A stretch of DNA of 64,000 nucleotides, taken from assembly GCA_965214495.1 (NCBI GenBank), contig OZ243958.1, positions 3,038,001 to 3,102,000 of the forward strand, written 5' to 3'. A program made the translations under genes and the position numbers. Shown in pieces: positions 8,580-15,954 of this stretch (positions are counted from its first letter, which is position 1; the number at the start of each line of letters is the position of its first letter). This DNA is from JANQOH01 sp965214495 (GTDB lineage: Bacteria > Pseudomonadota > Alphaproteobacteria > UBA7887). The notes below the pieces were generated by a model. That model did no database searches. It was not told the origin of the DNA and worked only from the letters and a program-made list of their open reading frames with translations.

Positions 8580-9957
8580 TCAGAACAGACGTCGCAGGCC
8601 GAGTCGCAGGGTCCGAAGCTCCCGGTCGTATAGGGGGAGGGTCGAGGCGGTTCGCGTCCAGTTCAGCGTGATTTCGGGCAGATAGCCCTCCCACGCCAGC
8701 GCCCGATGCGAGAGCGTCAGGCCGAGTCCACGCGTCCGGTCTTCCCGCCGGGTCAGAAACAGCGGTTGTTTGCCGTCGAACCTCGTCTCGGCGAGGCGGG
8801 CGCGGATCGACAAGGCCCGGTCTCGCCCGAAATATCCCGCCCAAGCGAGGGACGCCTCACGCGACGTCCAGCGCAGGTTCTGCCGTTTCGGCGCCTCGCG
8901 CGAGAGCGTTCCGCCGGCCGTCAGCCAGCCGGGTCCGATGCGCCGCGAGACGCGCAGGCCGAGTGATCGTCCATGAGGGTCCGTGTCATCGCGAGCCGCA
9001 TCGTGGCGCGTGGTCCAGAACCGGGTGGAGCTTGCCGCGCGCCAGTCGCCGGCGACGGCCTGATCCACCCCGACTCCGGCCCACAGGCTGGCGGCGTAGG
9101 CATCGCCGCCGCGCCAACGCCGTTCGACTCCGAGGTCGGCATAGACCAGTCCGGGCCGCCGCCGGCCCGCAATCTCCACGGCGTATCCCGCTCGCGGTCC
9201 CGACGAGAGGTTTGCCCAGGTCCGATCATACGCGCTCGCGCCGAGCGCCGTGTTACGCGCCGCCGCCGCGCGCGTCTCGACATATGCGCTTCCGCTCTCG
9301 GTCATCGGTTCGCGCCAGCGCAGCCGCGCCCCTGCGCGCGTCACCCACGCGGAGACCGGCCGTTCGTTCAGGGTGAACGAGAGACCGCCGAACAGCGGCA
9401 CATCGACAGTCTCGCGCTCCGGTGCGTTGTTGACGTTGTCGTCGCGCCAGATGCCGAGGTCCAGATCGATGCGCACGCGCTGTCGGGTGCGGATGCGCGT
9501 AAGAAACCGCTCGACGTCGCGCCGGACCGTCGGCGGCAGGGTGTCCTTGCGCCACAACTCGCGAAATGTCGCCGCCGCTTCGTCGTCGCGCCCGAGCGCG
9601 AACAGTGCTATCGCATGATCGAACCGGAAGCGGTCGACGTTCGGGCGCTCCTCCGCAAGCCGTGCGAGGATCGCCGCCGCCCCCGCGTGCCGCCCCATCC
9701 TGGACAAGGCCAACGCCGCCATGAACCGGACGGCCGTGGTGTCGTGGCCGGCCGCGAGCGCCGACACCATGGCCCGGCGCAGCAGCGCCAGCGCCCGCTC
9801 CGGTTCGTCTGCGGCGATCAATCGCTCCGCCGCACGTATGGCTTCGACGGTATGCTGTCGAGGAGGGTTCGGCGCGGTTTCGCTTGCCGCGCCGACGTCG
9901 CAAAAAAAGCGCGATGGCCAACAGCGCCGCGCAGGCGAATCTTCCGATCGCCGATAT
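8580..9957 (-). CDS. Slam-like outer-membrane protein (surface lipoprotein assembly modifier), start not resolved
   Basis: The readable frame (from about 9903 to the stop at 8580) gives a periplasmic helical region with TPR-like repeats (RAAERLIAADEPERALALL, FMAALALSRMGRHAGAAAIL and similar) and then roughly 300 residues of beta-barrel ending in Phe. This is the architecture of Slam proteins, which move lipoproteins to the outer surface (type XI secretion). A signal-peptide-like stretch, RFACAALLAIALF, is encoded just upstream but in a different frame; a run of seven Ts (9902-9908 on the complement) separates them, and six Ts would join them. I see no ATG, GTG or TTG suited to the joined frame. 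The gene follows its probable substrate by a few bases. Confidence 0.75.
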
Positions 9958-9970
9958 GACAGGCTACTCG

Positions 9971-10822
9971 TCAGTCGCGTTTCGCGCCGAACGCGCCCAC
10001 GATGCCGTCGCGATCGAAGACGCCGCCAACCTCTTCGTAGTTCGGGCCATAGAAAGCGCCGCCGATCGTCCTGTCGGCGTCTGACGAGCCGTCCTTGAAA
10101 GCGCCGCCCGTCACCGCGAGATCCGTCCAGGACATATCGTCGAGCGATTTCCCGGAGTTCATGTATTCGATACTGGTGAACGAAACATCGACATCGGGAT
10201 CGGAGAGATCGTCGATCTCGATCGAAGCGTCGCCGAAGATCGGGTCCGCGCCTTCGGTCGCATACACGCTGGAATCGAAACCACCCATAACGCCGGTCCA
10301 CGTCGCCGAGCCGGAACCGGCCGGATTCACGTCCGAAGGCTGGCCATACGAGTGGCTCCCCCAAACCACGTGGTAGTTCGGATCATCGCTGCAGGGGTCA
10401 CACTCTATCTCTTGCGAGAATCTGAAGCCACTGTAGTCGAGAAATGCTCCGTAGTCAAATTCCCAGCCTTCCTTTTGTGGAAGACTCTCAGGGGAAACAA
10501 GGAATACCTTTATGTCTCCGTGTTCTCTGGCGAGAGATATGTGGACATCCTGGGGGAGAACATCCCCGTCGAAACATAACTCACCATCGTCGTCGCGGCA
10601 CCGTTCCAAATCGTCGATGGAATCCGCCGGAAAACGGTTTCCCTCCGCGTCGACCTGATATTGCGCGCCCGAGACGGCGTGCGTAAGTCGTTGCCGCGTC
10701 GCTTCGGGAACAACATCGCTCCAATCGTATGTCTGACCTTCGTCAGACCCGCCGCTGCCGACACAGGCGGCGAGCGGTATGAGACAGCTGGCGATCGCGG
10801 CGTGTCGGACAATGCGGTACAT
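9971..10822 (-). CDS. TbpB-like surface lipoprotein, probable Slam substrate
   Basis: A 283-residue lipoprotein: signal peptide with lipobox LAAC and lipidated Cys20, then a Gly/Ser-rich linker. The C-terminus, GAFYGPNYEEVGG followed by GAFGAKRD, is the signature closing the beta-barrel lobe of transferrin-binding-protein-B-like solute-binding proteins. TbpB is about twice as long, so this has a single lobe. Start: ATG 10822-10820 with AGGGGGG before it. The next gene downstream is Slam-like, and such pairs are commonly cognate. The ligand is unknown; hemophilin- or metal-binder-like roles are possible. Two Cys residues in ECDPCSDDP may form a disulfide. Confidence 0.8.
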   Translation of the reverse strand: MYRIVRHAAIASCLIPLAACVGSGGSDEGQTYDWSDVVPEATRQRLTHAVSGAQYQVDAEGNRFPADSIDDLERCRDDDGELCFDGDVLPQDVHISLAREHGDIKVFLVSPESLPQKEGWEFDYGAFLDYSGFRFSQEIECDPCSDDPNYHVVWGSHSYGQPSDVNPAGSGSATWTGVMGGFDSSVYATEGADPIFGDASIEIDDLSDPDVDVSFTSIEYMNSGKSLDDMSWTDLAVTGGAFKDGSSDADRTIGGAFYGPNYEEVGGVFDRDGIVGAFGAKRD

Positions 10823-11022
10823 GGACCCCCCTTCCGGTTCTGGTTGCAAGGACGGTGAGGTGGAAGGCGACAATCGGTATGACACGCCGCTCCCAATGCT
10901 GTGTCGTATTTCGCTTGGTCCGTTTCCGCTACACTGTCGAGCAACCAGTGTGTCGGCGTGGCCGTCGCCGGACAAACGATTTTTCGGCCCCACACAATCG
11001 ATGAAACCTCAAGAGTCGAACG

Positions 11023-11217
11023 ATGACCTGCCCCCTGTCCTCCCTGAAAGCCCTGCGCGCCTTCGAGACCCTCGCACGCCTGGGGTCGGTGTCGGCCTCG
11101 GCCGGCACGCTCTACGTCACTCCCGGCGCGGTGAGCCGTCAGATCAAATACCTGGAGAAGGAGTTCGGCGTCGCGCTTGTCGAACGGGGCGGGCGGGGGC
11201 GCCTGAAACGGAGCGGA
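11023..11217 (+). pseudogene. LysR-type regulator, N-terminal fragment only
   Basis: The first 60 or so residues (LSSLKALRAFETLARLGSVS ... AVSRQIKYLEKEFGVALVER) are a clear LysR winged-helix DNA-binding domain of the GcvA sort. The effector domain of about 230 residues is missing. The frame runs straight into transposase-like sequence. It was probably once a divergent regulator of a neighbouring gene. Confidence 0.8.
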
Positions 11218-11326
11218 CGGCGCAGCCGCGATCGCCTGCGCAAGATCACCATCGCGCCGGTGTTTCGCCGGATCAAGCAGGCCCGGGGGTTTCCGCCAGT
11301 TCCTGCTGCGCGGCCTTGATCAGGTG
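11218..11326 (+). mobile_element. Fragment of a DDE transposase (IS1182-like C-terminal motif)
   Basis: Reading across a one-base frame change near 11290 gives KITIAPVFRRIKQARG and then GFRQFLLRGLDQV. This resembles the conserved EPVFG-IKQARGFRQFLLRGL-KV stretch near the C-terminus of IS1182-type transposases. Only about 35 residues remain; no ends of the insertion sequence are recognisable. Confidence 0.6.
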
Positions 11327-11647
11327 CGTCACTTCGAAGAGTTGCCGTCCGGTCTTGTCGAGACCGTCGTCAACAAACTGTCCGCTCTCGACGAAGCGGC
11401 GCCGGAACGGCGCTGCGTTGTCGCGCCGGCGCCCGGTTGGCGGAGCAAGGTCATGCCCGGGAGCGAGCGCGTCATGGATAACGGCAAGCTGCGCGAAGCG
11501 CGGCGGTTCCGATCCTCTCTCGGCAGGTCGCTGCTGTTCGAGTGGCACGCACGTTACGGAGACGGTGGACGCATTCACCTCCGTTTCGACGTGAAACGCC
11601 GGGAGGTCGAAATCGGCTACATAGGCCATCATTTACCGCTGCGGTAA
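11327..11647 (+). CDS. Uncharacterised ORF downstream of the transposase scar, possibly a gene remnant
   Basis: The frame continues from the transposase fragment to a TAA at 11645. The C-terminal part reads like a folded domain: SLGRSLLFEWHARYGDGG, RIHLRFDVKRREVEIGYIG. I do not recognise the family. It lacks a clear start of its own, so it is probably the 3' end of a gene truncated when the transposase arrived, or part of the inserted material. The opposite strand is also open here but gives less protein-like sequence. Confidence 0.4.
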   Translation, partial: RHFEELPSGLVETVVNKLSALDEAAPERRCVVAPAPGWRSKVMPGSERVMDNGKLREARRFRSSLGRSLLFEWHARYGDGGRIHLRFDVKRREVEIGYIGHHLPLR

Positions 11648-11695
11648 GCCCTCGCGCGGGTTTGCCGGCCCGCCCGGCCCGCCCGGCCCGGCGTT

Positions 11696-12532
11696 TCAAC
11701 GCATGGCGTCGCCAGGCCATGGCGTATCTATCGGCACTCCCAATTCTCCAGATTTCCGTTCGAGGATCGCGCGGGTTTCGGGAGTCACCGGCGTCACCAT
11801 GTAGCCGGTTCGGCCGTCGCCTATGACCGCCATTCGCTCGTGCGGGGCGCGCCGCCAGAGCAGCGTCACGATCAGACACAGAGCCGAGTCCAGGAGATCC
11901 TGATCGCGCTTGGTCGGCTTGGGAAGCACCGCCTGTTGAGCGGCCCATTGCGCAAGCTGAGGGATGTGGAGTTCTTCCGCATGCCACCGAACGGTTTCCG
12001 CCACCATCTTCCAGTCGCCGAGCGAAAATTTCTTCCGGTTCCTCGGATTGTAACGCGCCGCCTGCTTCCGCCGCATGATCTCCGGTTCGAGCGCGGTTAG
12101 CGCGAGCGCGGGAAAGACCTCGATCAGGAATCGTCCCTCCCTGGCCTCGCGGGCGGCCGGCGGGTTCTCGCGCGCGCCGACATCTGTGAGAAACTTCCAG
12201 ACGGGCGCATCGTCGCCGAAGAATTGCGCCTTCCACTTCCCCCGATTGGCGGGTTGGACGCCGCTCTTCAGCCTGCCGATCAGGGAACCGGCGATTCGAT
12301 CGACGGGCCGGGAGCCCCCGAGGTTGGGAACCACTGTTGGCTGGTCGATCGCCGCCAGCACGTAATCATGTGCGCAGCGGAGCATCCGGATGGTCCGGGC
12401 GGCATCGTCGAACCCGGCCGGCTTCGGCGCGACGAAGCGTTCGAGGCGTCGGTTGGAGAAGCACGCCCACGCCAGGCCGCCGGGCGTCTTGCCGGCCCAG
12501 GCGGAATCGAACCCGACGAACGCTTCACGCAT
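11696..12532 (-). CDS. DUF429 domain protein (predicted RNase H-like nuclease)
   Basis: A 278-residue DUF429 protein. The N-terminal FVGFDSAWAGK (residues 5-15) with its Asp, the AAIDQPTVVPN strand near 60, IEVFPALALTALEP near 137 and DSALCLIVTLLWRR near 215 fit the RNase H-like fold. Catalysis is predicted, not proven, for the family. It lies alone, with the 3' end facing the LysR/transposase scar, inside the block bracketed by amidase sequences. Confidence 0.85.
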   Translation of the reverse strand: MREAFVGFDSAWAGKTPGGLAWACFSNRRLERFVAPKPAGFDDAARTIRMLRCAHDYVLAAIDQPTVVPNLGGSRPVDRIAGSLIGRLKSGVQPANRGKWKAQFFGDDAPVWKFLTDVGARENPPAAREAREGRFLIEVFPALALTALEPEIMRRKQAARYNPRNRKKFSLGDWKMVAETVRWHAEELHIPQLAQWAAQQAVLPKPTKRDQDLLDSALCLIVTLLWRRAPHERMAVIGDGRTGYMVTPVTPETRAILERKSGELGVPIDTPWPGDAMR

Positions 12533-12718
12533 GACCGCTCCCGTCTCTCGATGCGACGGACCGACGGTCGATACCGTTCAAAAGGTCAAAGATGGCGCCC
12601 GCATCCCGACGTCCGCCGGCGCGAAACATTTTCGCTACCGAGGTGGCAAGAGAACCAGGGTCCCCGTCCACAATAGCGATCGAGTCCATGGGAATTATCT
12701 GGCGGGCACGGCAATGAA

Positions 12719-13228
12719 TCAACCTTCTTCGCAAGTTTCTTCATTCACGCGCAAAAACTCGACAAGGAATTGGTCCATATGTTGGGATACCCACGATAGA
12801 ATATAGCCCGCATTGCCGCCATGCGTGCCAGCACTACCGGAATCCCAAGTCGTTGCTGCAAAAAGCTGATTTGTGTAGATATCTCTTACCATCTTGTCGT
12901 ATTTCAAACTAAGGCTAAATGCCCGACCAACCACAGTAACGTTGATATAGATATAGGGGCTGAGAGCCTTTTCACCATAAAGACGCGCCGAACGCAGACG
13001 GCTTTCCACCGTAGCGCGAATCGCATTCTTCGTGAGACCGATCTCCAGCGCATCTTCGGGCAAATCCTCCACCACAAGCCTCATAGGCGTACAGTTCGAG
13101 AACAATCGGAAACGATCATAATCTGTCGTTTCACTCAATGCGCCGAATGAGAAGCACGACAACGCAAATGCCGTCACGATCACGCGGGATCGCCCAAAAA
13201 AAAACACTTTCTTCATTTCATGATTCAT
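12719..13228 (-). CDS. Secreted protein of unknown function, low-GC
   Basis: The product is about 169 residues with a Sec signal peptide (KKVFFFGRSRVIVTAFALSC then FSFGALSE). I chose the ATG at 13228-13226 because it follows GGAGAG and places the signal peptide at the N-terminus; the frame continues 31 codons upstream without such support. The mature part has two Cys and a YIYINVTVVG strand but no family I know. The base composition is clearly more AT-rich than its neighbours, which suggests recent transfer. It sits upstream of the intact amidase's 3' end. Confidence 0.65.
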   Translation of the reverse strand: MNHEMKKVFFFGRSRVIVTAFALSCFSFGALSETTDYDRFRLFSNCTPMRLVVEDLPEDALEIGLTKNAIRATVESRLRSARLYGEKALSPYIYINVTVVGRAFSLSLKYDKMVRDIYTNQLFAATTWDSGSAGTHGGNAGYILSWVSQHMDQFLVEFLRVNEETCEEG

Positions 13229-13344
13229 GACTACTCTCCAACGACACATGGCCGGTTCGTTGCATAACACTGATTCCAGCGCCGCGCAACACGGTTTCGT
13301 GACTTGCCTCGTTTCCCGCAATCCCGCCGATCTACACGGTGCGC

Positions 13345-14766
13345 CTACGCCGGCGCCGGGTCGCGGGGGACCATCGCTGCGTAGTCGTGAGCGTCCTCAA
13401 ACAGTTGTGCGGCCCCGATCAGCAGATCCTCGCGGCGCGGGGGCGCGACGATCTGCAGACCCACGGGCAGGCCGTCCGGCGTCAACGCGCACGGAACCGA
13501 GATCGCAGGGCAACTCGTCAGGGTCACCGCCGAACAGATAAGCAGCCAGTCGATGTAATCCTGGAGATCCACGCCATCTACGCGCTCGGGCCAGCGCACG
13601 GTCTTCGAAAACGGCGGTACCACGGCCGCCGGGCACAGCAACAGGTCGTAAGTTTCGAAGAACGCCATCGCGCGCCGGTAGATTTCGGCGCGGTTGCGCT
13701 CCGCGGCCATGATCTCCTCGACGCTCAAAGCACGCCCGGCCTCGATGTTCCACGCCACTTCCCACTTCAACTTGTCGCGATGGGCGTCGAGCAAATCCCC
13801 CCGCGTCGCCGCGAAGGCGAGCGCGCGCATCACGTGGAACGTCCGCCGCGCCTCGGAAAAGTCGAGGCACGCTTCTTCCACCGCCGCGCCCATGTCGGCG
13901 AAGCGGGCGGCGGCCGCGCGCACCGCCTCGCGTACCACCGGCTCCACCGGCACGATGCCGCCGAGATCGGGGTTGAATGCGACCCGCTTCGGCGCCGCCG
14001 GTTCGGCGGCCGCCAGTGCATACGCCGTGCGCGGCGCTTCGAGGGACAGGGGGTCGCCCGGGTGGCGGCCCACCATCGCGTCGAGCATCAGCGCGGTATC
14101 GGCGACGTCGCGCGCCATCGGGCCGTGCACGGCGAGGTCGGCGAAGGGCGCTGCGGTCGGTCCGTGTGCGACGCGCCCCGGGCTCGGGCGCAGACCGACC
14201 ACGCCGCAGAAGCTTCCAGGGTTGCGCAGCGAGCCGCCGAGGTCGCTGCCGGTCGCCAGCCACACCTGACCCGCCGCGAGCGCCGCCGCCGAGCCTCCCG
14301 ACGAGCCGCCGGGGGTCAGGTCGGTGCGCCACGGATTGCCGCTGGCGCCGAACACTTCGTTGAAGGTTTGCGACCCGGCGCCGAACTCCGGCGTGTTCGA
14401 CTTGCCGATCACCACCGCGCCGTTGGCTTCGAGACGCTCCACCATGTAGTCGGAGTGCGGCGAGATATGATCGGCGTAGATCGGCGAGCCGAAGACGGTG
14501 CGCACGCCTTTCACTTCGTCGAGGTCCTTCACCGCGATGGGGAGACCGGCGAGCCAGTGCGGCGGCGGGTCGTCCGGCGGCGCGTCCATGATCCGCCTCG
14601 CATGCGCCCGCGCGCGGTCGAGGCACAGGGTCGGCATGGCGTTCAGCGCGTCGTCGGTCTCGGCGATCCGCTCCGCCGCGGCGTCGATCAGTTCGAGCGG
14701 CGACACCTCGCCCTTGCGCAGCGCGGCGACGGCCCGGCGGGCGGTAAGGCGGCACAGTTCATTCAT
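13345..14766 (-). CDS. Amidase-signature family amidohydrolase
   Basis: A 473-residue cytoplasmic amidase. The Ser-cisSer-Lys triad is visible: Lys80 in PIAVKDL, Ser155 in TPGGSSGGSA, and nucleophile Ser179 in SDLGGSLR. Length is typical. Substrates in the family range from aliphatic amides to urea derivatives and malonamidate, so none can be assigned. The start ATG (14766) overlaps the stop of the serine-glyoxylate aminotransferase gene by 8 bp, indicating translational coupling and a shared operon. A decayed copy of its C-terminus lies at 8347-8560. Confidence 0.93.
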   Translation of the reverse strand: MNELCRLTARRAVAALRKGEVSPLELIDAAAERIAETDDALNAMPTLCLDRARAHARRIMDAPPDDPPPHWLAGLPIAVKDLDEVKGVRTVFGSPIYADHISPHSDYMVERLEANGAVVIGKSNTPEFGAGSQTFNEVFGASGNPWRTDLTPGGSSGGSAAALAAGQVWLATGSDLGGSLRNPGSFCGVVGLRPSPGRVAHGPTAAPFADLAVHGPMARDVADTALMLDAMVGRHPGDPLSLEAPRTAYALAAAEPAAPKRVAFNPDLGGIVPVEPVVREAVRAAAARFADMGAAVEEACLDFSEARRTFHVMRALAFAATRGDLLDAHRDKLKWEVAWNIEAGRALSVEEIMAAERNRAEIYRRAMAFFETYDLLLCPAAVVPPFSKTVRWPERVDGVDLQDYIDWLLICSAVTLTSCPAISVPCALTPDGLPVGLQIVAPPRREDLLIGAAQLFEDAHDYAAMVPRDPAPA

Positions 14767-15937
14767 CGGCGGCCGCCTCGCTGAGATAATCGACCGCCGC
14801 GACGATACCCTGCGGGTCGTGCGGTACCCCGGCGGCGGCGAGCGCGGCCTGGACGCTCGCCAGCGCACCGAGAACGGTCGGGGCGTTGAGGTCGCCGAGG
14901 TGGCCGATGCGGAACGCCCGCCCGGCGAGCTTCAGGATGCCGACTCCGAGCACCACGTCGTAGCGCTCGCGCGCGATCCGGCGCACGTCTTCCGCGTCAT
15001 GCCCCTCCGGAAGCAGAACGGCGCTGACCGAATCGGACGCTTCGCGCGGGTCGCGGGCGTTGAGTTCGAGACCCCAGCCGGCGACCGCACGACGCACCGC
15101 CTCGGCCAGGAGGCGGTGCCGTGCGAAACACGCCTCGAGACCTTCCTCCTCCAGCATGTCGATCGCCTCGGCGAGGCCGAACATCAGGTTGATCGGAGGG
15201 GTGCAAACGAAGCCAGCGGTCTCGCCGTCGGGCATCATGTCGCGCCAGTCCCAGTAGCTGCGCCGCGTCGTGCTCGACTGCGCCGCGCGAAACGCCCTCT
15301 CGCTCACGCCGGTGAAGCCGAGGCCCGGCGGCAGCATCAGTCCTTTCTGCGACCCTCCGACCGCGACGTCCACCCGCCATTCGTCCATGCGGAAGTCGAT
15401 CGAGGCGAGCGAGGAGATCGTATCGACGAGGAACAGCGCCGGATGGTCCGCGGCGTCGATGGCGTCGCGGATTTCGGCGACGCGGCTGGCGACGCCGGTC
15501 GAGGTCTCGTTATGGACCACAGCCACGGCGCGAATGGCGCGGTCGCCGTCGGCGGCGAGATGCGCCCCGATTGCCGCCGGGTCCGCGCCGCGCCGCCAGT
15601 CGCCGGGCAGGTAATCGACGGTCAAGCCGAGCGCCTCGGCCATGTCCTTCCACCAGTGCGAGAAGGCGCCGGTCTCGCACATCAGAACCCGGTCGCCCGG
15701 CGAGCAGGTATTGGCCAACGCCGCTTCCCAGGCGCCGTGGCCGGCGGCCGGGTAGATCAATACCGGGCGCTCGGTGCGGAAGATGCGCTTCAGGCCGGCG
15801 AAACAACGGTCGGCGATGCGCAGGAACTCCGGCCCGCGGTGGTCGAGCGCCGGACGGTCCATGGCGCGCAGGATGCGATCCGGCATCATCGTCGGGCCGG
15901 GGGTATGGAGGAACTGTCTTCCGCGCCTTGCGCTCAT
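14759..15937 (-). CDS. Serine--glyoxylate aminotransferase-like class V aminotransferase
   Basis: A 392-residue PLP enzyme of fold type I, class V. Lys198 in VGGSQKGLMLPPG is the expected Schiff-base lysine, and the N-terminal LHTPGPTMMPDRILRAM is the glyoxylate/pyruvate-binding signature of the SgaA/AGXT group. It would transfer the amino group from serine or alanine to glyoxylate, giving glycine. It overlaps the amidase start and is divergent from the FAD/Fe-S dehydrogenase, whose start is 17 bp away, so the two promoters must overlap the opposite coding sequences. Confidence 0.9.
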   Translation of the reverse strand: MSARRGRQFLHTPGPTMMPDRILRAMDRPALDHRGPEFLRIADRCFAGLKRIFRTERPVLIYPAAGHGAWEAALANTCSPGDRVLMCETGAFSHWWKDMAEALGLTVDYLPGDWRRGADPAAIGAHLAADGDRAIRAVAVVHNETSTGVASRVAEIRDAIDAADHPALFLVDTISSLASIDFRMDEWRVDVAVGGSQKGLMLPPGLGFTGVSERAFRAAQSSTTRRSYWDWRDMMPDGETAGFVCTPPINLMFGLAEAIDMLEEEGLEACFARHRLLAEAVRRAVAGWGLELNARDPREASDSVSAVLLPEGHDAEDVRRIARERYDVVLGVGILKLAGRAFRIGHLGDLNAPTVLGALASVQAALAAAGVPHDPQGIVAAVDYLSEAAADE

Positions 15938-15954
15938 CGGGCTACCTTTGCGGG

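Noticed and set aside
10510..10995. Alternative minus-strand frame over the lipoprotein start
   Set aside because: No signal peptide or family; the TbpB-like lipoprotein in the other frame has lipobox and C-terminal signature.
15571..15954. Extended N-terminus of the FAD/Fe-S protein
   Set aside because: It would read back through the aminotransferase gene and is Arg/Pro-rich; conserved sequence begins after ATG 15955.
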